Positions 25,161-33,890 are shown, numbered from the stretch's first letter. The stretch: 64,000 bases of DNA from Peptacetobacter hiranonis (GCF_008151785.1 NZ_CP036523.1:1302001-1366000); one strand, 5' to 3'. Numbers and translations: made by a program. The notes: a model not told the origin generated them from the sequence alone.

Positions 25161-25596
25161 TTTCTAACCCCAATTCTTTTATGTAATACTCACCGTAATA
25201 GTCCATATTACTTTTTATTTGATTCATTGTATCTCTAAGCATATAGACACCTTCTACCGGCGACCCTTTCGCTTTTCCGTCCTTTCTTCCTTTTTCTCTA
25301 ACTTTTTTCTTTTTATTTCCTTTTCTTCTCTTTTTACCTCCACCACCGCCACCTCTGACTCTATGACCAAATTCAACGTGTGGTGCGTATTCCATGTCGT
25401 TGAACAACATTCCTTTTTTACCATCAACTTCAATATTCCAATCTTTATGAAGGTCTCCTGTATCTCCAACGGGCGTTTTATCAACTACTATCTCATTTGC
25501 ATCGGATAATATTTTCATAATTGTATTTTTCATAGCTTTTTCGCTATTTTCTTGGATTTTATTCAAATCTCTTATTAAATCATCGATGTCAGCCAT
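25153..25596 (-). CDS. HK97 gp10-like head-tail protein (XkdI-like)
   Basis: 147 residues. The N-terminal helix (DDLIRDLNKIQENSEKAMKN) and TPVGDTGDLHKDWNIEV fit gp10-like proteins, as does MEYAPHVEFGHRVRGGGGGG. A very basic insert follows (about 25 of 35 residues are Lys, Arg or Gly), then VYMLRDTMNQIKSN. It probably completes the neck. Confidence 0.82.
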   Translation of the reverse strand: MADIDDLIRDLNKIQENSEKAMKNTIMKILSDANEIVVDKTPVGDTGDLHKDWNIEVDGKKGMLFNDMEYAPHVEFGHRVRGGGGGGKKRRKGNKKKKVREKGRKDGKAKGSPVEGVYMLRDTMNQIKSNMDYYGEYYIKELGLEND

Positions 25597-25597
25597 T

Positions 25598-25942
25598 TTA
25601 TCGCTCCTTGAGTTCTAGTGTAACTTCTATGTGGTTATAATATCGGAATGGTTTTGACGCCTGGAAATAATAAGTATCTCCAAAATGATTAACTGTTATA
25701 AAATCACCCTTCTTTATATTTGCATTTGGGTAAGTAAAAAGAGTGTATGTAGTATAAAAAGATTGCATTTCATTTTCTAGTAGAACCGGCGATTGTTCCT
25801 CATCTATTCGACATCTAAGACCTGTTTCGACCTTTTCAATCCTCTTATTTGTAACTCCTGTATCCGGATTCACTGAACTTACCTTTCTTTCAATATCGCA
25901 AGTATCTGTATAAAGTGTCGCTAATATATCTGCCTCATTCAT
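25598..25942 (-). CDS. head-tail joining protein (XkdH-like)
   Basis: 114 residues, beta-rich: LATLYTDTCDIERKVSSVNP, CRIDEEQSPVLLENEM, then KKGDFITVNHFGDTYYFQAS. This pattern is that of the small stopper/joining proteins that follow the connector gene. Its stop and the next gene start are 1 nt apart. Confidence 0.78.
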   Translation of the reverse strand: MNEADILATLYTDTCDIERKVSSVNPDTGVTNKRIEKVETGLRCRIDEEQSPVLLENEMQSFYTTYTLFTYPNANIKKGDFITVNHFGDTYYFQASKPFRYYNHIEVTLELKER

Positions 25943-26352
25943 TAATAAAACCTCATTCTCCTATGTCGATTCATAGTAGCTTTTTCTTCTTTACTGAATA
26001 AAGAATCACTCGACATTTTATTTCCAAAGTTAAAAATAGCCGTGTCCCCTACTGTGTCTTGATAAGTTATAGTAGTTTTTCCGGTGCTTATACTTTTAAT
26101 AGTTCCGGGTGGTGCTATGCTTGTTTGTCCTTGCGATTGGTTATTGCTGTTTAATTCTTTCGCTTTCATTATTCCTTCAACTTTAAAAGTTGCTAATGAT
26201 AACAATATAGTTGGAAGTTCTTCATCCTCTGGAATACGTGTATAATCTCTAATAGCTTCATTTACTTTATTCAAGTAAAACTTTATAATGTTGTCCTTCG
26301 AATCATCGTCAATGTTTAAAAGCATTTTTACTTCTTCTAATTGATTATTCAT
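25942..26352 (-). CDS. phage head-tail connector (gp6/XkdG-adjacent adaptor)
   Basis: 136 residues. The helical start LEEVKMLLNIDDDSKDNIIKFYLNK (split across DDDS) followed by IRDYTRIPEDEELPTILLSL is typical of phage head-tail adaptor proteins. The later segment GQTSIAPPGTIKSISTGKTT and the end NRHRRMRFY also fit. Its role is to bind the portal ring from outside the capsid. Confidence 0.8.
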   Translation of the reverse strand: MNNQLEEVKMLLNIDDDSKDNIIKFYLNKVNEAIRDYTRIPEDEELPTILLSLATFKVEGIMKAKELNSNNQSQGQTSIAPPGTIKSISTGKTTITYQDTVGDTAIFNFGNKMSSDSLFSKEEKATMNRHRRMRFY

Positions 26353-26608
26353 CTTTAAGCATTTCTATTAATTCTTCTTTTTTTAGATTCGAATATCCCT
26401 CGAACCCATTTTCTTTTGCTAGTGCTTTTAATTCATTTACCGTTAATTCGCTTAAATCTTTTTCAACTGTTTCCGCTGCTACTTCTTCAATTTCTTCTAC
26501 GGCTTTTGAAGGTTCGGGATTATAAACCACGAACCCTTGAGCCGTATATGTATCTATTAATCTATCGTCTACTTCTATTTCAACATTGCTTCTTACTAAT
26601 ATAGCCAT
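26345..26608 (-). CDS. small capsid-region protein with HeH/SAP-like C-terminal motif
   Basis: 87 residues. A short beta start (AILVRSNVEIEVDDRLIDTY), an acidic linker, then DLSELTVNELKALAKENGFE and YSNLKKEELIEMLK. The last 36 residues match the helix-extended-helix (HeH, Rho_N-like) fold found in small phage head proteins and in nucleic-acid-binding proteins. It overlaps the connector gene by 8 nt. Confidence 0.7.
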   Translation of the reverse strand: MAILVRSNVEIEVDDRLIDTYTAQGFVVYNPEPSKAVEEIEEVAAETVEKDLSELTVNELKALAKENGFEGYSNLKKEELIEMLKDE

Positions 26609-26625
26609 ATACGTTCACCTTCTTT

Positions 26626-27567
26626 TTATTCTTTTGCATCTGATATACTAGCGAATATTAATTTTTTCTTATTCTCTAACACAAATAAATCATGATATCT
26701 TCTGTAATCAGATTTCCAACTATTAGAACCCTGGTTGACTTCTGGACTAAATGTTCTAACCTCATCTTGTTTAGTTATTGCGACCGGTGCATTACTTGCA
26801 ACTACAAGGAAGTTACAGTTTTTAGCTGAATCACCTTTTGCAAATCCTCCACCTTCTTGTCCACCCGTTTTACCGTCATTTAATTTTATAGCGCTTACCA
26901 TATATTGACTTGGTGTCGCTATTATTGGGCAACCGTCAAACGCTGGGACTGTAGTATCTATTCCACCTGTTTTCCAAGTAACGTTCTGTAATTTATTCAT
27001 GCACGCTTCTTCTAATGCTAGTTTTGTATCGTATGTAGCATGTATTATTAACTGTCCCATATATCCTTGTTCTCTTATTGTTTTTATAGCGTGTTTTATT
27101 TTGCTTATTACATTTTCTTTAGTTATTTCAACTGAATATTCAACATTTGTATCACTAGGAACATCAATAGCCGTTTTTATACACTTACTAAGTCTATATG
27201 CGTCTATCTCAGGTACAACTTGTGTTCTTTGGAATTCTCCCATAAGTGTTCCCATAGTTGCTACAAATCCGCTTTCGTCCACATCGTGTTTATCTAAATA
27301 GAAACTTCTACCTCTATCTTGTGTCATTTTGTATGTATAATATTTTATTTCTGCTTTACCGCCTACATAACCAGTGTTACCGGCTCTATCATAATTTGCT
27401 AATCCATCAACATTTATAGTTGGTATTTTTACTTCATCTCCACCACTATATTTAACTTGACCGGCGTTTCTATCCATCCACCCAGTAAGTAAGTTATGCG
27501 CTACGGCTTTATCTAATTCCCTTTGGAATATTTTTGCAAATTCTATATTGTTTAATCTTGCTGCCAT
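26626..27567 (-). CDS. major capsid protein
   Basis: 313 residues. NIEFAKIFQRELDKAVAHNL, GGDEVKIPTINVDGLANYDR, YYTYKMTQDRGRSFYLDKHD and DAYRLSKCIKTA match the capsid proteins found next to DUF4355 scaffolds in clostridial phages (HK97-like fold). It lies directly downstream of the scaffold gene with AAGGAGG before the ATG. Confidence 0.9.
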   Translation of the reverse strand: MAARLNNIEFAKIFQRELDKAVAHNLLTGWMDRNAGQVKYSGGDEVKIPTINVDGLANYDRAGNTGYVGGKAEIKYYTYKMTQDRGRSFYLDKHDVDESGFVATMGTLMGEFQRTQVVPEIDAYRLSKCIKTAIDVPSDTNVEYSVEITKENVISKIKHAIKTIREQGYMGQLIIHATYDTKLALEEACMNKLQNVTWKTGGIDTTVPAFDGCPIIATPSQYMVSAIKLNDGKTGGQEGGGFAKGDSAKNCNFLVVASNAPVAITKQDEVRTFSPEVNQGSNSWKSDYRRYHDLFVLENKKKLIFASISDAKE

Positions 27568-27595
27568 TTTAAAACCTCCTTAAATTATCAAAAAA

Positions 27596-28132
27596 TTAAA
27601 AAGTACCATTTATTGCATTCGCTAATTCTTGTGCAAGTTGTTGTTCGGCTGTTAAATCACCCGAATTACCACCTGCCGGAACATATTCGAACGTGTTATC
27701 GTTCGGTGTTCCTTCAACTGCGTCGAATAAATAGGATTTTTCTTTTTGTACGTTTGCTAATTGTTCTTTTATTTCTTTAGTTTGGTCTTTCGATTGTTTT
27801 ATTTTGTCGAAATCCAAGTGTGCTTTCACTGATACTTCATCTCTAACCTTAAATTCATCGAAATTAGTTTTTAAAAACTCATTAAATTCTTTCTCCGCCT
27901 TTTCTGTCGCTATCTTCGTTTCTAATCCTTCAAACTTTGTTTTCCAAGATTCAGCGTCATTTTTTAACTTTTCAACATCAACACCATTAAACTTTGTATT
28001 TAGATCCTCCAATTGAGATTCAAGTTTCTCAACTTTTCCTCTCTCTCTGTTAATGTCTTTCCCGTATTCATCTAATATTTTGTCGATTACGTCAGCTTCT
28101 AAGCCTAATTCTTTTAAAAAACTTCTTTTCAT
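27596..28132 (-). CDS. capsid scaffolding protein (DUF4355-like)
   Basis: 178 residues. A highly charged coiled coil in the first half (ERGKVEKLESQLEDLNTKF, LKNDAESWKTKFEGLETKI), then EFLKTNFDEFKVRDEVSVKA and a Gly/Asn-rich tail (GGNSGDLTAEQQLAQELAN). Size, composition and position before the capsid gene fit a scaffold. No protease domain is visible. Confidence 0.85.
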   Translation of the reverse strand: MKRSFLKELGLEADVIDKILDEYGKDINRERGKVEKLESQLEDLNTKFNGVDVEKLKNDAESWKTKFEGLETKIATEKAEKEFNEFLKTNFDEFKVRDEVSVKAHLDFDKIKQSKDQTKEIKEQLANVQKEKSYLFDAVEGTPNDNTFEYVPAGGNSGDLTAEQQLAQELANAINGTF

Positions 28133-28281
28133 TTCCTTCTCCTTCTCTCGATACGCTTTTAACGTGGTCGCCTCACTTTCGATTGCTAGTTTTACGACGT
28201 TCCGGTCAAATTTTTGTAATTTAATACGCGTATTTGCCTATTTTTTGCAAATTTGCGATATAAAATGTTAAAAATAGGCAT

Positions 28282-28304
28282 AAAAAAAGCACCTTTCCGG
28301 TGCT
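28282..28304 (-). terminator. terminator after the 30-aa gene
   Basis: On the minus strand AGCACC-ggaaa-GGTGCT is followed by seven Ts. It separates the small gene from the scaffold gene. Confidence 0.75.
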
Positions 28305-28306
28305 AA

Positions 28307-28399
28307 TTATTTTTTATTATCTAATTCTACTCTTTCTTTTTTTTCGCCATTGAAATATAATTCACATGTTTCTAATTCGCTTAAAGGTATATCACCCAT
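28307..28399 (-). CDS. 30-residue phage peptide
   Basis: ATG after GGAGGTATAAA, 30 codons: MGDIPLSELETCELYFNGEK then KERVELDNKK. Not recognised. It stands between two terminators (28282-28304 and 28425-28462) within the head operon, so it may have its own transcript or depend on read-through. Confidence 0.5.
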   Translation of the reverse strand: MGDIPLSELETCELYFNGEKKERVELDNKK

Positions 28400-28424
28400 T
28401 TTATACCTCCTAATTTTTTGCATA

Positions 28425-28462
28425 AAAAAAGCACCTTAACAATTCTCTGTTAAAATGCTTTA
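28425..28462 (-). terminator. terminator after the 28482-28691 gene
   Basis: On the minus strand GCATTTTAAC-agagaatt-GTTAAGGTGC (one mismatch in the stem) is followed by seven Ts. With the similar terminator at 28282 it sets the toxin-type head gene apart from the scaffold and capsid genes. Confidence 0.75.
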
Positions 28463-28481
28463 TTAATTATTTCGTTTAATT

Positions 28482-28691
28482 TTATTTTTCATCTTCTAAT
28501 ATCTCCAATGTTTTTATTTCAGATTTATTTATTAAATTATCCTTTATCTCTATCATTGGTTCTTCGTCTTCATCCTCAGATTGATAAAAATATAAACATT
28601 TACCTATAACAGTTTTTTCCCCTTCAAAGTCTTCAAAAGTAACTTTTATCCTTTTACCCATACACTCTTTCATATATTTTTCAGTAATCAT
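28482..28691 (-). CDS. small acidic phage protein; candidate partner of the Ntox50 fusion
   Basis: 69 residues, strongly acidic (EDEDEEPMIEIKD) with alternating strands: KRIKVTFEDFEGEKTVIGKC, LYFYQSEDE and KSEIKTLEILEDE. Family unknown. It starts 14 nt after the MuF-toxin gene on the same transcript and is followed by a terminator. That placement and acidity suit an immunity protein against a basic RNase-like toxin, but there is no direct evidence. Confidence 0.6.
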   Translation of the reverse strand: MITEKYMKECMGKRIKVTFEDFEGEKTVIGKCLYFYQSEDEDEEPMIEIKDNLINKSEIKTLEILEDEK

Positions 28692-28704
28692 AACAACACA
28701 ACTC

Positions 28705-30078
28705 CTATCTTGGAACTATATGTGTTCCATACTTTTTTGAATAACTTATCGAAAATTTTTTCGTTTCACGTTCTTCTTTAGTATATTTATCTACTACAAC
28801 CCCTATAATTGAGTCACTTTCACATATTTCTTTTTCTACAAACTTACCACTATTACTTATTTTAATTATACCCGTCCCACAATATTTATCAACTAATTCT
28901 TGAGGATCTACACTTTCAAAAAGATAGCTTCCTCCCTTATAATTATTGTGTCCTTTTATATGTTTTCCTTGTCTGTCTTCAAAAATTTTTAAATTATACG
29001 ATGTTTTTATTTCGTATCTTGCATTAATTCTTTTCCATTCTTTTATATGTTCATTATATCTAACTTCTACAAAATCCTCAATATTATCAGGCATAATTAT
29101 GCCAACTTTTTTGAATTTTTCAAACATTTCCATATCATCTTTTGTTATATCGCTTACCCTTTCCATACTTGGAACAACAGTACAACGACAGTTAGGGTGT
29201 AGAGGTGGGAAATTTTCTCCAACTATTGCATTTTCAAGTGCTATAACTTTATTATGCTCTTCCCGACACCTTTCGCATGTCCTTGATTGACCTATAGCAG
29301 CTTTATATTTATATTTCATAAAACCTGTATCTTTATACTGTTCTAACTTAGCTTTATTTACTGCGTGCGACCTTTCAGTCCTAACTACACGCATTATATC
29401 ATCTTTACTACCTTCCATACGCTTTGATATTTCGTTACAGATATTTCTACTTGATTTACCTTGATAGATACCTTTAGTTAGTTCATTCCTAACTACACCA
29501 GCCAATTTATCACGATTAGACCATATACTTTCTGAAAAATTAGCACCCGACCAAGGCTCCATTAATATTTTTGTTACTCTCTCTTTAGCTATGCTTTTAG
29601 TTGCTTCCATTCCATAGGCATAATTTACGTTTTTAGCACTATCAGAATAAGCATTCACAACACTCTTTTCTAATAACTCTTTAACTATATCATTTGAATA
29701 TGTAAAACATTTATTCAGTTGTTTGTTGACTTGATAGGTTAATTGCTCAAGCCTACTAATACGCGATTTCATAGCTAATGTATTAAGCTCTAGTAATAAC
29801 TTTTCATCACTTGTCTTTTCTATTAACTCTATATATTCGCTTAAATCCATTCTCCATTCAGAAAACTCTTTAGAAGTTAAGTATTTTATAGCGTCAGAAT
29901 AAGTTAATCCATTGTCATTGGCATATCTTTGAAATAAAGTCATAATATCTTTTTCCAACTCTTTAAAGGTATCTTTATATATTTTATTGAGTTGCTTTTG
30001 AATCTTTTTTTCATCATTTATAGCTTTATTTTTATCTCTTAATATTCTTTTCTCCCAATATTCTGCATTACTCTTCAT
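28705..30078 (-). CDS. MuF-like minor head protein fused to a C-terminal Ntox50-like toxin domain
   Basis: 457 residues. Residues 1-200 are helical. Residues 200-310 hold the SPP1 gp7/MuF core: IMRVVRTERSHAVNKAKLEQ, GQSRTCERCREEHNK and PPLHPNCRCTVVP. The last 100 residues read EDRQGKHIKGHNNYKGGSYL, VDPQELVDKYCGTG, IIGVVVDKYTKEERETK and a terminal YSKKYGTHIVPR, which matches bacterial toxin 50 (Ntox50), a predicted RNase fold of polymorphic toxins. MuF-toxin fusions are known in temperate Firmicute phages and may be carried in the capsid. Confidence 0.85.
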   Translation of the reverse strand: MKSNAEYWEKRILRDKNKAINDEKKIQKQLNKIYKDTFKELEKDIMTLFQRYANDNGLTYSDAIKYLTSKEFSEWRMDLSEYIELIEKTSDEKLLLELNTLAMKSRISRLEQLTYQVNKQLNKCFTYSNDIVKELLEKSVVNAYSDSAKNVNYAYGMEATKSIAKERVTKILMEPWSGANFSESIWSNRDKLAGVVRNELTKGIYQGKSSRNICNEISKRMEGSKDDIMRVVRTERSHAVNKAKLEQYKDTGFMKYKYKAAIGQSRTCERCREEHNKVIALENAIVGENFPPLHPNCRCTVVPSMERVSDITKDDMEMFEKFKKVGIIMPDNIEDFVEVRYNEHIKEWKRINARYEIKTSYNLKIFEDRQGKHIKGHNNYKGGSYLFESVDPQELVDKYCGTGIIKISNSGKFVEKEICESDSIIGVVVDKYTKEERETKKFSISYSKKYGTHIVPR

Positions 30079-31414
30079 TTATATCAACCTCTTTAGCACG
30101 TTGATTCATATCCGGATAAGAGTTAAATATATTAATTTTGCTTTCTTCCTCTTCTTCTAATAACTTTGTAGCCTCTTCAACATCCTCAACCCAAGGATGG
30201 TTTTGTAATATTAATTTTTCCGGAATAATTCCGACGCTCTGCTGCGCTATCTGACTTGCTTCTAATTCAGATGAAATCATATTGCGCGACCATATCTGAG
30301 TTATTTTTTTAAATCGTATGTTGTAGTGATTTAATATAGCTTCTATTAAATCGTTTATTGATTCTCTGAATTCAGTTTCTAATAATCCGGCTTTCAGTTC
30401 TAATTTACGATAGAAAAATTTAAGTGCTACTCCGCTTGCATTCCCGAAACTTTCGTTGTCTTGCTGCAAGCCTTGACCAGATTCATATATTTGCTTTTTC
30501 AACAATTCTAACAATGAATTTCTAGCCTCAACCGGTATATCAACGCTCAGTGTTTTTAAATCACCTTTAGCACCGTCACCGTCGTCCTCAAGTATTACTG
30601 TTTTATATTTTTTTACATTATTCAGGAAGTCTGAAGATTTACCGTCATAGTTGGTAATAATCCATAAAATTTCTTGTATATCTTCAATATCATTTGCGTA
30701 TCCGGATACAACGCGGTCATATAAATCAATTAAATCCTTGTACTTTATTAAATCTGAAGTATGATTCGAATTATTGGCAAACGGAATAAACGGAACGCGT
30801 CCAAACTTATGTTTAATACCTTTTAATTCGCTCTCATCTACACCGTCAATATCATTTCTAAATTTATATTTATCAAGCGTGTCAATCGTCCAATCTTCTA
30901 CATTCACGAATTTTATTGGCGTTAAGTTATCATCATATTCAATTGTTTCGTAAACTCTCAATATTTCTATTAATTTCTTTTCTAGATCCTCAGAGTAGAA
31001 TGGTATTATTTGTTCTGATTCTACTTTTTCATAACGGAATTCATTTTTTTCGTTCCGCCAATAATGTAGCCATGCACAACCGGTATTGGACGCCTCAACT
31101 CCTAAATCTTTTATTTTTCTCACATAGTCTTGACCTAAAGTATCACTTACACGGTCATTCACAACTTGGTTGTCGTCTACATCAATAAGAATAGGGTATG
31201 TAAACATATACGCAACCTTCTCATCAACCAACAATTGATGGAAGTTGTGTGCAATTCTATTATCTGCACTTCTAAGAATGTTTTTCCCGTCTGACGGAAC
31301 AACTCCGGTTTCTTTTATTTGAGTTTTATTTGAGTAATATTCTTTACCTACCGTTATATTACTTTTATTAAATATTCTATTTCTCACATAATTCCTTAGT
31401 TTTCTTTCGTTCAT
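30068..31414 (-). CDS. portal protein (SPP1 gp6-like)
   Basis: 448 residues. KNILRSADNRIAHNFHQLLV, KVAYMFTYPILIDVDD, IEDIQEILWIITNYDG and NASGVALKFFYRKLELKAGL follow the SPP1 gp6 portal pattern. It forms the 12-fold ring through which DNA enters and leaves. The end overlaps the MuF gene by 11 nt and it starts 14 nt after the terminase. Confidence 0.93.
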   Translation of the reverse strand: MNERKLRNYVRNRIFNKSNITVGKEYYSNKTQIKETGVVPSDGKNILRSADNRIAHNFHQLLVDEKVAYMFTYPILIDVDDNQVVNDRVSDTLGQDYVRKIKDLGVEASNTGCAWLHYWRNEKNEFRYEKVESEQIIPFYSEDLEKKLIEILRVYETIEYDDNLTPIKFVNVEDWTIDTLDKYKFRNDIDGVDESELKGIKHKFGRVPFIPFANNSNHTSDLIKYKDLIDLYDRVVSGYANDIEDIQEILWIITNYDGKSSDFLNNVKKYKTVILEDDGDGAKGDLKTLSVDIPVEARNSLLELLKKQIYESGQGLQQDNESFGNASGVALKFFYRKLELKAGLLETEFRESINDLIEAILNHYNIRFKKITQIWSRNMISSELEASQIAQQSVGIIPEKLILQNHPWVEDVEEATKLLEEEEESKINIFNSYPDMNQRAKEVDINEE

Positions 31415-31428
31415 TTTATACCTCCTTT

Positions 31429-32832
31429 CTACTCTGTTCTTGCTCCTTTTCTAAATGCTTTTTCAACACATCCGGTTAAACAGTCCGGCGCGTCGTCGTG
31501 CTTATTCTTACCCTCACGTTGATATTCGTATAATGCTTTATAGAATTCCGGATATTTGTTTTCCCAACCTTTAGGGAATAGAACATGATTCATAATATAC
31601 GTGGAATTCGTTAATATTCTAGCTTCTTTATTTTTGCGTTGGGTAAATGTTTTAATTATCGTTGTATTGAAAGGATATTTTTCATCTTTTATTCTAGCTA
31701 CATTTCTAGCAAACCCACGACCACCGTTATTGCTTTCTATAAATGCTTTTTTAACATCATTTTTAACCAACAAATCCGCCGTTTCTATCTCTGTTTTTTC
31801 CATTGATTCTTTTGTGTAAAGAACATCTAATATATATAAATCTTTACCATAAACCCCGTAACAAATCGAACATAAGTAATCGCTACCAGTATCCGCAGTA
31901 TCTGTATAATTCTTTATATCTGTAAAAAGTGGTGTTCCTGTATCGTCACAAGGTATTTTATCGTATGTTAAGAAACGTTCATAAAGTCTTCCTTCCATAT
32001 CTATTGGGTTCTGATTGTAGTTCGCTTCGGCTATATCTTTTCCCATAGCTGCAACTTTTAAATCGTAACTTCTGCGTGATAATACATCGTCGCATAGCAT
32101 TGTTCCGTCGTCTTGTAATGCTTTCATATTGATATGTTTTATTTTCATACCTATTTCACTAAAATATTCAAGCACTCGACCGGCAAGGTCCTTACTGCTC
32201 CAACGTGTCATAATGACGATTATTTTTCCACCCTCTTCTAAACGGGATAACATCGTATTCGTGAACCAATCCCAATGCTTTTCTAGTGTATTTTCATTGT
32301 ATGCCTCTTCACTATTTTTAATTAAGTCGTCGACTATTATTAAACTTGCTCCAAATCCGGTTGCGGTTCCCCCTGGAGCGGTCGCAAGGTAATTGTTGTA
32401 CGAACCTTCTAAACTCCAAAGGTTCATCGCACCGTCGCCACGCTTAATTCTTGTGTTCGGGAATATATCAGAATAAATAATTTTATCTTTATCCCCTTTT
32501 AATGCTTGAATATCATTTCTAACTGTTTTTGAAAAAGTAGTTGATAGTGTTTCGTTATAACTTCCCGTCATTATTTTTTCGTTTGGGTTTTTACCTAATA
32601 TCCACTCAACAAATAATCCTGCCGTCCTAGATTTTCCATGGCGTGGCGGAATGTTTATTACTAATACGTCGTCGTCACCTTCATAAAACGCTTGTAAATC
32701 ATTACATATTTCAACTAAATATCCTCTATCTTTTTTATAAAAGTCTGGACTTATTAAATGGCAATAAAAAAAGAAGTCGCGTCGTGCTAACTCCTTCATT
32801 GCTTCCATTTTTATATATTCTTTTTTATCCAT
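31429..32832 (-). CDS. terminase large subunit
   Basis: 467 residues. The ATPase N-domain carries the Walker A region INIPPRHGKSRTAGLFVEWI, Walker B-like GASLIIVDDLIKNSEEAY and coupling motif IVIMTRWSSKDLAGRV. The nuclease C-domain includes YTDTADTGSDYLCSICYG, AFIESNNGGRGFARNVA and HDDAPDCLTGCVEKA with acidic metal-site residues. It packages DNA through the portal; overlaps the small-subunit gene by 8 nt. Confidence 0.96.
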   Translation of the reverse strand: MDKKEYIKMEAMKELARRDFFFYCHLISPDFYKKDRGYLVEICNDLQAFYEGDDDVLVINIPPRHGKSRTAGLFVEWILGKNPNEKIMTGSYNETLSTTFSKTVRNDIQALKGDKDKIIYSDIFPNTRIKRGDGAMNLWSLEGSYNNYLATAPGGTATGFGASLIIVDDLIKNSEEAYNENTLEKHWDWFTNTMLSRLEEGGKIIVIMTRWSSKDLAGRVLEYFSEIGMKIKHINMKALQDDGTMLCDDVLSRRSYDLKVAAMGKDIAEANYNQNPIDMEGRLYERFLTYDKIPCDDTGTPLFTDIKNYTDTADTGSDYLCSICYGVYGKDLYILDVLYTKESMEKTEIETADLLVKNDVKKAFIESNNGGRGFARNVARIKDEKYPFNTTIIKTFTQRKNKEARILTNSTYIMNHVLFPKGWENKYPEFYKALYEYQREGKNKHDDAPDCLTGCVEKAFRKGARTE

Positions 32833-33283
32833 CTTCTATCAACTTCTTTAATTCTTCTGTTGTTAGATCAGTAAACGGACTAGTATTATTATTGATATTC
32901 GCTTCTATATTTTGCTTATCTCTCCATTGCTCCGGCTTTCTATTCTTTAACCAAAATATTTGTGCGGTTGTGTCCGGTATTACTTCTTTTGTTACTGTTT
33001 TTGTTCTTACTGAACCGTCGTCAGATTCTTCTATTGTTACTTCATCATATTTATATCCTAACGCCCTTTTTAAGAGTGCATTTTCAACCTCTATGTCTAC
33101 AACTTCTTTTCCCTTTTTTAGGGCTGCCGAAAGTGCCGAATACTTTTTCTTATATTCTCTAAATGTTGAATATGCTACTCCTAAATTATTCGCTATTTGT
33201 TCATCTGTTAATCCGTTTCGCGCCCAACCTTCAACTAGTGTAAGTTTAGGCTCTACGAATTCTTCGTATTTACTTTTAGCCAT
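32825..33283 (-). CDS. terminase small subunit
   Basis: 152 residues. The helix-turn-helix LVEGWARNGLTDEQIANNLG followed by VAYSTFREYKKKYSALSAAL is the phBC6A51-type terminase small subunit that recognises packaging DNA. The rest is ALLKRALGYKYDEVTIEESD and PDTTAQIFWLKNRKPEQWRD, typical of the family. The ATG follows AAAGGAGTAAGTTAAA. Confidence 0.9.
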   Translation of the reverse strand: MAKSKYEEFVEPKLTLVEGWARNGLTDEQIANNLGVAYSTFREYKKKYSALSAALKKGKEVVDIEVENALLKRALGYKYDEVTIEESDDGSVRTKTVTKEVIPDTTAQIFWLKNRKPEQWRDKQNIEANINNNTSPFTDLTTEELKKLIEDG

Positions 33284-33310
33284 TTTAACTTACTCCTTTA
33301 ATCTCAAAAT

Positions 33311-33336
33311 AAAAAAGACAACCTCGTTTGGTTGCC
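33311..33336 (-). terminator. leader terminator upstream of the late (terminase) genes
   Basis: On the minus strand GGCAACC-aaacga-GGTTGTC is followed by six Ts. It lies after the ArpU-like gene and its repeats but before the terminase genes, where it would block late transcription unless bypassed. Confidence 0.75.
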
Positions 33337-33409
33337 TTTCTCCTTGTTTTGCCAATTAATTGTCGATTTAAGAAGGGACGCTTCTTGTCAGTTCTTACAC
33401 TACTATTTT

Positions 33410-33431
33410 AACACCTTTTTCAGTGTTAAAA
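33410..33431. repeat. inverted repeat between late repeats and leader terminator
   Basis: TTTTAACAC and GTGTTAAAA are perfect inverse copies with a short loop. No T-run follows in the direction of transcription, so it is more likely a protein site or RNA hairpin than a terminator. Confidence 0.5.
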
Positions 33432-33469
33432 CCGTCCAAATACCGAACAATTACCGAACAAATACCGTC
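33426..33469 (-). promoter_or_regulatory. four 11-bp direct repeats after the late-regulator gene
   Basis: On the minus strand, back to back: GACGGTATTTG, TTCGGTAATTG, TTCGGTATTTG, GACGGTTTTAA. The core CGGT recurs every 11 bp, on one face of the helix. The array begins one base after the stop of the ArpU/RinA-like gene. A binding site for that regulator is inferred. Confidence 0.65.
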
Positions 33470-33470
33470 A

Positions 33471-33890
33471 TTATAATTCAAAAAATACTTTTAAGTCTTC
33501 TAAAGCCTTTTTTCGTATCTTTTGTAAATAACGTTCTGAGTATCCTAATTGTTCTTCGCATTCTCTCCAACTGCATTTGTAAAAATATCTCAATTGAATT
33601 ATTTTTCGTTCATAATATGGTAACTCGCTAACTCCTAATTCAATTACTTTTAATTCGTCCTCTTTCTTTTTTATTCTGTTTTCTACAATGCTTTTCTCTT
33701 GTATTAATTTTAAAGTGTTTTCCTCAACAACCTTTCTAGTATTTGAGGTTTGTACTCGTTCACTGCAAGCCAACGCCGGAAGTTCTGTTATATCCTCTGC
33801 CAGTATATCGGCTTTCATTTTTAACTTTTTTATTTGCATTTTTAAAGCGTTATAATTCCTTAACTTTTCTACAACTTCTTCTATTTGCAT
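33471..33890 (-). CDS. ArpU/RinA-like late transcription regulator
   Basis: 139 residues. A helical N-terminal half with long coiled-coil stretches (LIQEKSIVENRIKKKEDELK) leads to a sigma-70 region 4-like helix-turn-helix: ERKIIQLRYFYKCSWRECEE followed by QLGYSERYLQKIRKKALEDL. This is the layout of ArpU/RinA-type activators of late phage genes. It is the last gene of the early operon, directly before the repeats and leader terminator upstream of terminase. Confidence 0.8.
   Translation of the reverse strand: MQIEEVVEKLRNYNALKMQIKKLKMKADILAEDITELPALACSERVQTSNTRKVVEENTLKLIQEKSIVENRIKKKEDELKVIELGVSELPYYERKIIQLRYFYKCSWRECEEQLGYSERYLQKIRKKALEDLKVFFEL

Noticed and set aside
33410-33431. Second late terminator
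   Set aside because: The palindrome lacks a T-run in the direction of transcription.
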